The notes beneath the pieces were generated by a model. That model was not told where the DNA came from, did not search any database, and saw only the letters and a program-made list of their open reading frames with translations. The position numbers were made by a program, and so were the translations under genes. This document shows, in pieces, positions 11,701 to 22,566 of a stretch of 64,000 nucleotides of DNA. Positions within the stretch are counted from its first letter, which is position 1. Each line of letters opens with the position of its first letter. The DNA is from Moniliella sp. 'wahieum'. Taxonomy: Eukaryota > Basidiomycota > Moniliellomycetes > Moniliellales > Moniliellaceae. Location: the NCBI GenBank assembly GCA_003971905.1, contig RSEE01000010.1, positions 620,001-684,000 on the forward strand, given 5' to 3'.

Positions 11701-12261
11701 TCCCTCCCCATCGGATGAGGAACCGAGGTCGCCCGAGTCGCTCTCGCTTCCACGGTACACACCCTGCGTGCCCGGCTTGGATGCGGACGACCTGGGGGTA
11801 GCATGGCGGGCAGCCGCCATGGCCGCTGGCCGGTCAGGCACAGACGATTCGGCCATAGGCGCATCGGTCCGAGGCAGACGGGGTGGCGGGAGGCGGTGGG
11901 CGAGGTGGCCGCTCCGCCAGGCGAAAGGGGACGACAAGCTCTGGGTTGGGGGCACGTCGGCCACCGCCGGCAGTAAGCGTGGGCGGAGCTGGCCGGCGAT
12001 GTTGCGGCCACGCGCATGGGACACGATGCGGTCCGACACCCCAATCGTTCCCGACGCAACGGACGAGCGGGAGGGCCAGCGGAGATGGGCGTTGGGGTCG
12101 TCGGGGGCGCCATTCGGGCCGGACGGGCGGCGCTTATTGCTGGCGGTTGCCCTGGGAGCCTTCTTGCCCGCCTCGGAGGGCGCGCTCGGAGCCGGAGCGC
12201 CGTCGGCCACGGGGACGGATACGGCCGCGGCCGGCGCGGGGATGGGCTGGCGGACACTCAT
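8720..12261 (-). CDS. GATA-type zinc-finger protein, long low-complexity chromatin or transcription factor
   Basis: Starts at MSVRQPIPAP (12261). The first exon is Ser/Asp-rich and contains an acidic SDDSDLSSLED segment. An intron near 11525-11590 leads to a conserved-looking block (MVVFQALRQSRLAHLHSF, NLPPALLGLPP). A long Pro/Ala-rich region with a basic KPRKRKS cluster follows. Next come a WKIRPAVG/LWKFFDAF block near 9500-9640, a KKRR basic patch near 9135, and a C-terminal GATA finger (CYACGTLHTPMWRRGP, then STLCNA and RWKIGR; C-x2-C-x18-C-x2-C). The frame shifts inside the second half of the finger and at several other places. GATA fingers bind DNA; nuclear location and regulatory function are inferred from the finger and basic patches. 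I do not recognise the rest. It could be two adjacent genes, although no clear stop-start gap is seen. Confidence 0.6.
10500..10605. repeat. 12-bp tandem repeat (GCAGGAGCTGGC) coding Pro-Ala
   Basis: Eight or so nearly identical 12-bp units encode the alternating Ala-Pro run on the minus strand within the GATA gene. Variants change single bases. Confidence 0.85.
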
Positions 12262-12505
12262 GGCCGGCTCGCACGCTCCAGTGGCTGCGGCGGGTCGCAG
12301 CCCACCAATAAATAAGCGTGCTGCCCGGTGTCGCTCCCGCCCCCTGTTAACATTTCACAGCCCCGCCCCGCCGGGCGGAATCGGCACCTCCCCATTCCGC
12401 GCGCTGCATCTTCTTGCTGGGCCAAGGGCACTCTGCGGGGCTTGGACGCCCACATCAACGACACCGCCGACGACGACCCTGCCGCGGCCGAGGTAGCGTT
12501 GCCCA

Positions 12506-13419
12506 ATGCTGCTGCCAACGACAACACGCGCCGCTGTGCGCGCGGCAACGGTGTACCGTGCGTGCCGTCCGGAGTACGGCATATCAGCATCAAACACATC
12601 CAGGGCGTCCTGCCCCCCAAAGCACGGCCGCCGCATCAGCCCCAAACAAATCAGACGCCGCGCAAGTCGTGGCGGCACGAAAAGGTGCCGCGGCACATGT
12701 CTGAGCCCATCGCATTTGAGGACCTGGTGGCCGAGGAGATTGTGGATGCCCCCGCTGGCACGGGCAAGGCCCAGAGTGCGGCCAATGCGCGGCCGAAAAA
12801 GGAGTTGCCCTATGGCGTCCACCGTTCCCGTCAGTTGGACCTCCACCCTGCTACCCAGCGGTCGCGCGAGCTTCCGGTGTACGTCAAGTACCAGAAGATT
12901 CGGTCGCGTGTTCAGACGGAGATCAAGCACATATGGGGCGATGTCGAGGTACGTTGGGTTCTCTCTGCTGGCCCACTGGGTACCTCCCTCCTAACTTGAA
13001 TTCACTTTGTCTCGTGCGTGTCCTGGCAGGCCATGGAACGTGACCTGAGGGCCACTCTGCCCAGTTTGAAGGAAGAAATTGCCGCAGGTCCAACCCCGGG
13101 TCAACTGTTGCGCGCCAAGCATTTGGCATCCCCGTGCCGCCCCTGACGACGGCTGTGTACGGCTACCTGGGTCTGGGATTGCAAAAACCGCGGCAATGCT
13201 GGCAAAAAAGCATATGGGAGCAAGCCACAGCTGGATGTGCCCAAATGGATTGCGAGCCAAGTGCACCCCGATGTGCTCAAGGAGCGCTCGGGCCGCATCT
13301 TGATTCGGGGCAACCGGGTGGGCGAAGTTAAGCGCTGGCTCCGCAAACGCGGGTTTAGCTGTCTCTCTCTACTGCATCCTTCTCCCCCGAGCTTGCTTTC
13401 CCAGTCGGACGCGATATAG
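12506..13419 (+). CDS. IMG2: Mitochondrial large ribosomal subunit protein mL49 (IMG2 family)
   Basis: Component of the mitochondrial 54S subunit. The start MLLPTTTRAAVRAATVYRA looks like a matrix-targeting presequence (Arg/Ala/Thr-rich, no acids). The core YGVHRSRQLDL, LPVYVKYQKIRSR and HIWGDVEAMERDL matches the mL49 domain. The C-terminal block GRILIRGNRVGEVKRWLRKRGF-like (written here in two parts: GRILIRGNRV and EVKRWLRKRGF) is the family's usual ending. An 81-nt intron (12949-13029, GTACGT to CAG) interrupts GDVE-AMERDL. Frameshifts lie near 12620 and 13130. The reading frame runs about 20 residues past the expected end, so the true stop may be misplaced by an indel. It is divergent from the GATA gene across 245 bp. 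Confidence 0.78.
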
Positions 13420-13610
13420 TCGTCGGCCATGATTTATATGGACACTGTATGGGTATGCATCGGTGACTTGTGGTCATGAGCGTGAGCGAGGGACATGGGT
13501 GGGTGGGAGCACAGGTTAACAACAATGCGCATGGGCAACAGGATAAACATTAGGACAGCAGAAAGAAACTACGACATTCACATGGAGCACTAGGCCCGCA
13601 AGCAGGCAAT

Positions 13611-15442
13611 TCAAGCCAAAGTAGCAGCGGAGCGAACTCGACCCACCTGCTTACTGTGGGGATTCCTGTCCCGGCAGGACGGGACAGAGGAGATGACGGA
13701 GTGAGGGCTAGACGTGGCCTCCCGGGTGGGAGGACCCGTGGCATGGGCATGCGCCCACGCTCGTTCTTGCGCATCGGACCGGTTGGCTTCGGCCACCCGG
13801 GCACGGATGGCGCGCGCAAGGAAGAACGTTTGCTGTCGCCGTGCCTGCGCACCTTGTTCTGCCCCCCGAGCGAAGCAATGGCGGGGATTGTGTCCCACGC
13901 GTTGGTATACTTCATCTTGCTGGGTATTCCCGAGGATTGCGGAGGCGCAGGTACCGATGGCGCAGTGGGGGCAAGATGGGTTAGTTTCGGTTTCGGTTTC
14001 GGATCCAGGTTCGGCGAAGAAGCGATCTTCCGGGAAAAATCGGGTTGCCTTGGGTGGCTGAGCCATCTCCTACCGACGGTGGGGCACTTGCCCCTTATGC
14101 TGGGGGGGCTCCTTGTCGTCCGGAGGAGGAAGATAGGCCCCCCATTGGTCACCTTGAGTGGCGGCTAGGTGTTCCAGCATGTTCAATTGACGTAGACGGT
14201 GTTGAATTTCCAATTCGGCCCGGTGCCGTGCTTGCGCCTCGGCTGGTCTCGGTCGCGCTTAAGTTATCCCAAGCATTATGGAGCTTGTGCTGGGCCAAGT
14301 CGGGCGGTGCTTGGACCCCGCGAGAAGGTGGGGAGTGGGTCGGAGCATGCCACGCTACTGTGGGGGCTTCAAAAGAAGGTTTGGGTCTCGCCGCCAAGGG
14401 AGGCGCCTCCGGCTGGGTAACGCTTTGGCAAGAGCGTCTTTTGCCCGGGAGAGGAAGAGAAAGGTAATTGTTCAGCACAGCCTTGTCTGTTTGCTCTTCT
14501 ACGCTCCATGGGGCTGGGGCAGAGATGAAGCTTGACCCAAGGCCAATGGATCAGGGTCGGGACGTGCAGCAACGTAAGTCTGCCACCAGGTGTAAGAGCG
14601 TGGAAAAGTCGCTTGCCAGCGGGGCCGAAGTGGGGAGGGACGGCTTGCTTCCCTGTGCGGCCGGATGGGAGGCAGATCAAACCAGGGTTTGTGAGCCGAT
14701 AAAATGAACCGCATATACCTCCTGACTGAATCGATTCCAGGCAGGCGAATACGTATAGCCGGAGGTGGGGGTCACATTGTAAAGGAAACTCAGTCGTTCC
14801 CATTTGCCCTCGGCCTCGAAAAATCGTTGAGCAATCCTTGGTCGGCACCGTCCCACGAAGGGTGGCTGAACGCATACGCCGCGATAGCTGCAAATGTCTT
14901 CTCCGACGGTTGCAATACCATCAGGCCCGAGTTGAACGAATCAGGCCAGCCAGCATCAGGCGCAGGGCAACGGTAGTCGGGGCCAAAGGCAGGGAAAGGA
15001 GATGGTCAGGGAACGAAGCGGTAAGATATCGGCATCAATGTAAACGATTTGCTTGTACATGGTCAAGCGCCAGGCATGGACTTTGGTCATGGGTGCGCCT
15101 GCGTCACCGAGGTCAGGCCGATCAAGGGCGGCGAGGTTGCGCGCCTCTTCGGCTGCCAAGTGCGTTGCACGGCTGGAATGGGTGACGCCAGGGCCGACAG
15201 GGAACGCAAGCTGAGGGGCTCGACGCCTACCACAAGGTCGAATGCCGCTCGGAGCGCGTGCTGAGTTGCGGGCTGCAGCGTTGCAGGTGTGGCGAGGACA
15301 GCAATGTCGAAGCGAGAGTGGCCACGGGAGCGAGGGCGTGGGCGAGGGCAAGAGCGCCGGCAGCATAGGCGTCGGAGGTGACGAGCGTTACAAACGCCAC
15401 GTCGGCTGTGGGGGGCGCAGCCAGCGGCGTGTCTGCGGGCAT
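13611..15442 (-). CDS. Glycogenin (self-glucosylating glycogen initiator, GT8)
   Basis: Starts the glycogen chain by glucosylating itself from UDP-glucose. The N-terminus has AFVTLVTSDAYAAGALALAH, the GT8 opening strand. Next are KVHAWRLTMYKQIVYIDADI, where DAD is the metal-binding DxD motif, and FNSGLMVLQPS with the HPSWDGADQGLLNDF block. VHFIGSQ/HKPWF follows. The C-terminal half contains NAWD..IPAI and TRFFPED, segments seen in fungal glycogenins that bind glycogen synthase. Frame changes occur near 15370, 15240, 15000, 14800 and 14150. Only some can be introns, so the exact structure is unresolved. The stop lies between 13550 and 13611, depending on the frame. Start ATG at 15442. Divergent from the Sos7-like gene. 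Confidence 0.85.
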
Positions 15443-15621
15443 GGTAGGGAGCGGGGAGGTGGTGGTGGGGCGGGTGGTGGCATGTGGGGGGAGTTGGCCC
15501 ATCGCTCCATCGTTATCACCTGCGTGATGGATGAGCTCGTGAGACAGGACGTGTGATGCCCGCCACAGCCGCCACTGCCCCCTGCGACCCCCCACACGGC
15601 GGGTGTGGGCCACAGGGGGGT

Positions 15622-15639
15622 CACGTGCGCCGTCACGTG
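15622..15639. promoter_or_regulatory. Paired CACGTG E-boxes in the glycogenin/Sos7-like divergent promoter
   Basis: Two GTCACGTG-type palindromes (15622-15627 and 15634-15639) lie 12 bp apart in the 300-bp gap between opposite start codons. bHLH factors of the Cbf1/USF type bind this sequence in other fungi; use here is inferred. Confidence 0.5.
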
Positions 15640-15745
15640 GCTCGTGACGCGTGGGCTGTGTGGATGGGAACGACACAACAGCGCAGCCGAGCGCGCGGGA
15701 CGTCTGCTGCTGCCAACGCCTCGTCCCCTCGGCTGGCATACAAGC

Positions 15746-17309
15746 ATGCCCGCTGTGCGCTCCCCCCGTGTCGCTGCGCCCGCCCAACTCGAGCTCCAGC
15801 CCACGCTCCCCCCTCCCTCAAAAGCCAGCCCACCGCCGCCCCCAGCAGCAACGACGCCGAGGCGCTGGCGCTCGCCACCACCACCGCCCTTCACCCGCCC
15901 TCCCCCCCCCCCCCCCCCTGCCGCCCTCTGCGCCCCACTGGCCGCTCCAAGGGCCGCGCGGCCACCGAATCGCTCGTGGCCGAGACCAAGCGTGTGCTCG
16001 CGTCTCGACCCGCTTGCCTCGCAGCACCACCCGCGCCACCGCCCGCGTCGCTCGTCCTTGGCCGGCTCGGAGAGGTGGCGGATACGCTGCCGGCACCGAG
16101 CCTGGCTGCCTTCAAGGCGCAGCTGCTGGCTCGCTCTGCGCCGCCCCCCGCCGCTCTTCCTCCCTGGCGCGGCGGCGGCCAGTGCAACCGAAGACGATGC
16201 CGCGTCGGCGGCGCATGTCGACTGGCCTATGTACCGCGACTGGCCCGAGGGGCTGCTGCTGGAAGAGGAAGCGATCCACGCCTATTTTCAACGGCTCAAG
16301 TTTATCTTTTTGGAACAGGCCACCAAACTGACCTTTTTGAACGATTGCCATGAAGACCCCGACACGGGCAAAGAAGGCGTCGTGCACAATCCCGCTTCTG
16401 TTCGCGAGCTGGAAGAACGCGCGGCTCAAGCCAAGGAGAGCTCGCCCAGGCCAAGCCCAAGTGCGAAACTTACGCAAGGAGATTGATCAGCAAGTTGCCG
16501 CCCTCGCCCGACCTTGGGCTCAGCTCGAAGCCGAGGCAAGCGAAGCACGCACCCTCGTTGCCGAGTTGGCCGATATGGAGTTGGAGCTGGCCAAGATTCG
16601 CGCCACCTCGGGCCGGGCACGCCGGCGCAGTTCGGCGCCGGTCGGGCCAGTGGCATTTTCCCTCTTTCATCCGACGCATCTCAACCCAAGGAAGAAGAAG
16701 ATCCAGACGAAGAGGATGCCCTTCCTGGTACAGCAGATGTCGACGCGACCGTTCCACCTCCCGTCGGGACCTTGACCGTTGCTGAGCCGAGGCATTCTGC
16801 GAAGCCCAATTGGAGCGGATGCAAGTCCTTTCTTCCGAGACGGAGCGACTCCAGAGCCAGACCAAGGAGGCCGAGACCGCGCTCAAGGCGGCGCTTCGTC
16901 GGGCCGAACGTAAGGCAGCCGAGCGCAAGCAGCATGAAGCCAATCTGGAGGAAATGCGGGCCGGAGCGCGGGACTTGCGGATCGAGGAGCTGTGCACCTC
17001 CCGTACCTCCCTCCTCGCTTTGCTCCGCTCAGCCATGGGCGTGGAGGAGGTGGAGGTACCTGCGCCCAATGAACTCCACGTGACATACTCAATTCCTCAA
17101 GAGACGAGAAAAGTCAAACTTGTCCTCACTATGGACCGGGGGGAGCAGCTCTCGATCATTATTGCGTCGTCGATCCCACGGACGATTCCGATACGCCTCT
17201 CGACCCAGAGCAAGTCGCTTTGCTCGATGCTGCCTCCGAGGCCAATCAGACGGCTGCCTTGGTGCACAACCTCTGGGCGGCTTGCCTCTCGAATTCGGTC
17301 AAGGCCTAG
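15746..17309 (+). CDS. Coiled-coil protein resembling kinetochore Sos7/Kre28
   Basis: Begins MPAVRSPRVAAP and ends SNSVKA-stop at 17307-17309. After a Pro/Ala-rich N-terminus comes LVAETKRVLASRPACLAA, then the segment AIHAYFQRLKFIFLEQATKLTFL. This resembles the characteristic short helix of the Sos7 family, which pairs with Spc105/KNL1 at kinetochores. Long coiled coils follow (NLRKEIDQQVAALARP, ELADMELELAKI, QLERMQVLSSETERLQSQTKEAE). The C-terminal globular part has HVTYSIPQETRKVKLVLTM. Frames change near 15840-15920 (beside a 17-C run), 16170, 16470, 16640 and 17150. The family call rests on one motif plus architecture. A different coiled-coil protein is possible. Confidence 0.5.
15902..15918 (+). 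repeat. 17-base poly-C run inside a coding region
   Basis: An uninterrupted C17 tract falls in the Pro-rich N-terminus of the Sos7-like gene. Runs of this length are prone to slippage and miscalling, and the reading frame indeed changes around it. Confidence 0.9.
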
Positions 17310-17482
17310 CTAGCACTGCTAAGATTCTGTTGTGAATGGTTACGTTCAGTTATGCTATTAAACTAAGATTGAATCCGTTGGCGTCGCTCTTGTTTGCATT
17401 AGAAAGGGACCACACGGGCAAGTGCACATGCTACTATCCAAAGGAGAATGTCAATCCATAGACATGGTTGATGGTGGCAAGA

Positions 17483-18154
17483 TCAAGTGCTCGTTTCAGT
17501 TGTTAGACGTCTCGCATCAACCTCAGCCTGTTCGCGTCGAAGCTCGTTTTGAACCGCCTTGTGTTCCTCCGAGGCCTTGGCCGACTCTTCGATTTCCTCT
17601 TGCACCAATTCGGGGTGGGTGACGGCGTGCTTGTGTTGGATCTTGCGCTCCAGCTCGTAAAAGCTCTTCATGACGGGGTCCATGATCATGTCCACCGGGT
17701 ACATCCGATCGATGGCCTGGTCCAGCTCCTGTTTCTTGCGCTGCGCAGGTGTCAAGCGCGCCGCTTCGGCCTTGGCAGCCGCTTGCTTTGCCTCTTCGTC
17801 CGCAGGGAAAAGCCCCAATCGGTCGGTGTTCCATTCGTCCCGCGTTACCGCCGGCCTCAAGGCGGCAATCTTCTTTTGGCGAGCTGGAGGCGTTCCCGAT
17901 ATCTTCCAGCGCATCCCCATACAGATCATACACACACACGGACATCCCGACATGCAGCAGTCGCCCGGGCCAGGCGGGTTGGGTGGCGTGGGCAACTTGA
18001 TGTTCCGCACCCACACCGGTGGCGCATTCGTTGCCCCCACAGCCGGGTTGTACCCGCCGCTGGAAATCTTTTCCTCCTTGTCGGCTTCGGCGGCAGGCGG
18101 TTTGGCCTCGGCGCGCAAGCGAGGCCACCGGTCAGAAAGATTGAGCCGGCGCAA
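17483..18154 (-). CDS. Oxidoreductase-like domain (OXLD1-type) protein, probably mitochondrial
   Basis: The diagnostic block is PPNPPGPGDCCMSGC followed, after a 1-base shift, by VCVYDLYGDALEDI. Together these match the oxidoreductase-like N-terminal domain with its CC-x3-C-x2-C cysteine pattern, and a second shift returns to KKIAALRPAVTRDEW. The C-terminal half is charged and helical (DEEAKQAAAKAEAARLTPAQRKKQELDQAIDRMYPVD), ending LTTETST; it was read in one frame. The initiating ATG is not visible: the frame opens from a TTG at 18154. A TATAG acceptor just upstream (near 18165) suggests a first exon further right, perhaps from the ATG near 18217. Function in fungi is poorly known. Confidence 0.72.
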   Translation of the reverse strand: MRRLNLSDRWPRLRAEAKPPAAEADKEEKISSGGYNPAVGATNAPPVWVRNIKLPTPPNPPGPGDCCMSGCPCVCMICMGMRWKISGTPPARQKKIAALRPAVTRDEWNTDRLGLFPADEEAKQAAAKAEAARLTPAQRKKQELDQAIDRMYPVDMIMDPVMKSFYELERKIQHKHAVTHPELVQEEIEESAKASEEHKAVQNELRREQAEVDARRLTTETST

Positions 18155-18411
18155 GCGCAGAGCTATAGAGTTGTGTCACAACAGAACAAAACCACAAAAC
18201 AAAAAACAAAATCACATGCCCGTTAGTCATCTTTATTGCTTAAACGAGGGAGGGGACCAATGCGCACTTTGGTCCTGGGGTAAGGTGTGGAACTTGCGCA
18301 TCTGCCCGGAACCGCAAACGTGTGGAGCCCTCGGGTTGCCGCGACCGAACCAGGCCGGGGGGCAGAGAAGCTGCGCGCTGCCTCGCCTTGTGGGTTAAAC
18401 TTGTAGCCCTG

Positions 18412-20143
18412 TCACATCGCGCCAAATGTCACCGCAGGCACTTGGGCTTCGAGCCGCGCGCAGAGCAGGAAGGCACCACTGAGCTTCCGGTTCAGCGAGT
18501 AGGTTTCCGGGGGCGGAGGGGTTTTGCGTTCCCGCAGCATGAGAGGGATGTTGCCACGGACTTTGTCGGTGATATCCTGGCCGGCAAAGTTGTAGGTTGC
18601 GCCGGCAGCGGTGCGGAAGGGGGTGCCGAGCAAGACCATCGAGTCCACGTGTGCTTCCACCATGGCTGGCGACTCTTCACCGGTAAGATAGCCAATCTTG
18701 CGAGACCAATAAGCGCACGCTTCCCGCTCGCCGCTGATGGCAGCCTGGAGCAATCGCAGCCACAAATCAATAAACCGTTGGCTGTACTCGCGCGTCGCAC
18801 CAAAGTCAATCAGGCCGACCCGCTCCTGCACCGGGTCCCAGAGAAAGTTGGCATAGTTTGGGTCCGTCTGCATCGTTCGCCATTCAAAGAGCTCGAGCAA
18901 AGCGAGACGCATAATGGCTGAAGCTAAAAGGTTGCGTTGTTCTTGGTCAAGGGGGCGGAACCTCCTGCGGCAGCAGCACGAGCCAAAGGAAGGCCAGGGA
19001 CAAACTCGGCGGTCAACACATCCTTTGTGCTCAGTCCGGGCACCACACGCGGTACCGAGAAGATTTTCCGGCTCCCTTGGGTCGGATTCGACCAGGTGGC
19101 GCACCCGCTCCCCCATTCGCGCTTCTCGCACATAGTCACACTCATCCACCAATTCTTCGGCCATCACCTTGAGCGACGATTCGAGAAACAGGCCCGGAGG
19201 CAAGAGAGACGAGGCGGTCAGGAGCCATTTGAGGTACCCCAAGTCCGAATCGATGCTTTTCCGAACGCCGGGGAATTGGACTTTGACAGCAACTTTGCGG
19301 CCACGAAGCCGAGCAGCGTCCTGCTCGGTCGCCACACCCAGTTCCTCTTTGGTCGCATGATGACTCAGCACAGCACGATGCACTTGCCCAATGCTGGCCG
19401 CCGCAAAGGGCTGGAGATCAAACTCGGCAAAACGATGTTGCCAGTCATCGCCCAGCTCACGAGTGAGCACGGCGCGAAGCTGAGCTTCAGGCATAGCGTG
19501 TGCGCTGGCCTGCACACGGGCCAGCACCTGTTCGAGCGGCCCGGGCATGTCGGGACGCACTTGGATGGAGAGAAACTGGCCCACCTTGAGCGCCGCACCC
19601 CATCGTTGACAGCCGGTCGACCAAGCGGCGCATGTTGCTTTCGCTCATCCACCGGCCCCGCCCGTGCTTCCAGACACAGCGGCGCCCATGGCGCCCCAGG
19701 CGAGGCCGGCGCCGAGAGAGCCGTAGTGGAGCAGACGGCCAAAGCGGGAGGCAGGCATGCGCGCCGTCTTGAGTGGCGTGGCACCAGCATGATCGGGAAC
19801 AGGCGTGGACGGGGCAGGCGTAGCCGCAGGCGAGGGCGACGCGGCCGCAGAGAAGCTGGTGGACGTCGCTGCTGGTGGGGGGGGTGGCGGTGGGCGGCCA
19901 GCAGCGGGGGCCGAGGGATGGGGCGGGAGCGGTGCAGATGAGGGTGGCAATGGAGCGGGAGGAGACGGAGAGGGAGGAGACGGAGGAGGAGACGGAGCCG
20001 AGGGAGCCGAGGGAGCCGAGGCGGCAGAGGGGCAGAGGGGCAGCCGAAAGAGACGACGGAGGCAGCTGGAAGCGGAGGCTGCGCTGTGCGATCTGAGCCA
20101 GCGCGCCGCCCACCACCACCGCTTCGGCTGTGCTGGGAGGCAT
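18412..20143 (-). CDS. COQ8: COQ8/ABC1 (UbiB-family) atypical kinase for ubiquinone biosynthesis
   Basis: Inner-membrane ATPase/kinase needed for the coenzyme Q synthesis complex. Hallmarks in order from the start MPPSTAEAVVVGG are RLLHYGSLGAGLAWGAMG, SNMRRLVDRLSTM, and the KxGQ motif as GAALKVGQ (19577-19600). Next come LEQVLARVQ, the Ala-rich loop AAASIGQVHRA in place of a Gly loop, the lysine VAVKVQFPGV, EELVDECDYVREA, QTDPNYANFLW and DFG in VGLIDFGATREY. The C-terminus FGAM ends at 18412. The N-terminus is Ser/Pro-rich, consistent with a transit peptide. Frame breaks lie just upstream of KVGQ and near 18960-19040, where an intron is likely. It is divergent from VPS45 with 222 bp between starts. 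Confidence 0.92.
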
Positions 20144-20247
20144 GGCAGTCGACCAGGCAAGAGAGTGTGGAGTGTTTCCCGGTGGTGGTTTTCCCCGTCC
20201 GTTGTATTCATCAGCACCCCGAAGAAGACACCGCCCCTCCCCAGCCG

Positions 20248-20264
20248 TGACGTCAGCCCACGTG
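20248..20264. promoter_or_regulatory. CRE palindrome TGACGTCA and E-box CACGTG in the COQ8/VPS45 promoter
   Basis: TGACGTCA at 20248-20255 (CREB/ATF bZIP site) and CACGTG at 20259-20264 lie mid-way in the 222-bp divergent gap. Position suggests shared control; binding is not shown. Confidence 0.5.
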
Positions 20265-20364
20265 AGCGGCCGACGCTTACGCAAGCGGGCGCAGCTCCCC
20301 TTGTGGCGCTGCCACCATGGCCGGGGATCGACCCAGCTCCCACCCCCACCCCACCACCACCACC

Positions 20365-22566
20365 ATGGACGTCGGGCGGGCGGTGCATGCCTACATCGAG
20401 CGCGTGCTCGGCGGTGGCCGGGATGAAGGTGCTGCTGCTCGACCAGCACACCACTCCCATCATCACCGTCCTCACCCAGTCCGCCCTGCTCGCCGAGCAG
20501 GTCTACCTCACCGACCGCGTCGACCACACGCGCGCGAACGCATGCCCCACCTCGCCTGCATTGCCCTCCTCCGCCCCACCCCCGCCAGCATCAGTGCGCT
20601 GGTGACCGAGTTGCGCGAGCCCAAGTATGCGTCCTACCACCTCTTCTTCACCAACGTCGTCCCCCGCGCCTCGATCGAGGCCCTGGCTGAGGCCGACATT
20701 CATGCCGTCGTGCATGACGTGCAGGAATACTTTGCCGACTATGTCCCGCTCACCCCCTCCCACTTCACCCTCGATGCCCCCGTACCCCCCCACCGCCTCT
20801 GGGCGCGCGACCCTCTCGCGCCGAGTCCACCGCCAAGCGCGCGGCCGGCCACGATTTTCTCGATGCGTGGGACCCCGACGATTTGCAGCGGCATGTCTCG
20901 GGGCTGGTCGCTGCGCTGCTAGCGTACGACGTCGCCCCGTTATCCGCTACGAGCGCATGAGTGGAATGGCACGCACGCTGGCTGCCGAGCTGCAACGCCA
21001 TGTCGGCGCGCCCACCACCGCCCCGGCCTCGGCGTCTGCCCCACCGGCTCCCGAGACAGCCAGTGCGCGCAGCCTGTTTGACACCCTTCCCATGCCCCAG
21101 GATGGTGGCACACTGCTCCTAATCCTGGACCGAAGAAACGATCCTGTTACGCCTCTTCTTACCCAATGGACGTACCAAGCGATGGTGCATGAACAACTCG
21201 GCATCCAACATGGTCGGGTCACGCTGTCCCGCGACCCAAACGGGGGCCGAGGCAACGAGGCCGCGCCGAAAGAAGTGGTTCTTTCGCCGAAGCTGATCCG
21301 TTCTTTGGGGCGCACATGTACGCTAACTTTGGGGACTTGGGTGCGCTGATCAAGCGATACGTGGAAGAATACCAATCGCGCACAGCCCACAATGCGCGCA
21401 TCGAGACTGTGGCCGATATGAAGAAGTTTATTGAGGATTACCCTCAGTTCCGCAAACTGGGCGGCAACGTTTCCAAACACGTTGCTATTCTTGCTGAGCT
21501 GTCACGGCAAGTAGAGTCGCGCCGACTACTCCAAGTGTCCGAGCTGGAGCAATCCCTCGCGTCCGTTGAGAGTCATGGGGCGGACCTGCAAGCTGTCAAA
21601 GAGATGATTGATTCGACCATCGAGCCTGAAGCCAAGCTACGGCTGGCCATCCTCTATGCTCTCCGCTACCAACGTCATGGTGGGAACCAAATCAAAGCGG
21701 TGGCCCAGCAGCTTAAAGACAATGGGCTCTCTGAGCAACAAGTCTCCGTATGTCTCCTCGCGTCTCCTCGCTGTCCCCTGCCCGTCTGGTCCTGACTGAC
21801 GTTCTCGTTCCCTAGCTGATTTGGGTTACATTGGCTATTGCCGGTGCGTCCCAGCGTCAAGATGATCTTTTCTCCAACGAGGGTCTCTTTTCCCGAGGGA
21901 AGTCGGCGCTGAAAGGGCTGAAAGGGGTGGAGAACGTGTACACCCAGCACACACCCATCTCCTCCGTACCATTGAGAGTCTCGACCGAGCCCGATTGAAG
22001 GAGATGTCCTACCCTCGTGCTGGGACCGACCCCTACACCCCCCTACCAAGGCGCATCTACCCCTAATGCCACTACCCCCGAACTGGGTACCGTTCCACGG
22101 CCTAGGGAACTGATCCTGTTTATTGTCGGCGGCTCCACCTACGAAGAAGCACGCACCGTCGCTTTACTCAATACCCACCTGGCCAGGGCGGCGTTGGCTT
22201 GGGTACCCAGCCCTCGGGATCGGGCACCAACACTCCCACCACCAGCGCCCCGGGGCCCAACCCGGTCGCATCCTCCTCGGAGGCACGTCCGTCCTCAACT
22301 CGACTGCCTTTCTGTCCCTCTTGTCCGACGCGGCCTATAGTCCTGCCCCGGCGTTCCCAGCTAGCATCCTTCGCCCGCCCCTCGGGGGCCTCCTTGGGAC
22401 CTGGGCCCACCAAGGCCCCCTCGGCGCCGCCAATGTCTTGACGGACGATCCACGCGCCCTCATCGCTCCGGACCGTCTCGTGGACGCTGCCGATGGGGCC
22501 AAGAACATTGCCCGAGGGTTGTTTGAAAATCTGCGCAAAGGCGTCGAAGGCTTCTCTCAACTATGA
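20365..22566 (+). CDS. VPS45: VPS45, Sec1/Munc18-family vesicle fusion protein
   Basis: Binds endosomal/TGN syntaxins and controls SNARE assembly. The N-terminus [15 protein letters not shown] is followed, after a shift, by [20 protein letters not shown] and VYLTDRVD. The blocks [43 protein letters not shown] with [10 protein letters not shown], and [19 protein letters not shown] follow. The last is [18 protein letters not shown] with [11 protein letters not shown] near the C-terminus. All are standard SM-protein segments. One intron is clear near 21749-21814 (GTATGT to CCTAG). Frame shifts occur near 20420, 20540, 20860, 21310, 22010 and 22250. The protein would be about 650-700 residues if joined, which is slightly long. 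Confidence 0.93.

Noticed and set aside
17483-18154. Cys-rich DCCMSGCPCVCMICM as a novel metal motif
   Set aside because: The extra cysteines arise from a 1-base frameshift; the neighbouring frame gives the known VCVYDLYGDALED sequence.
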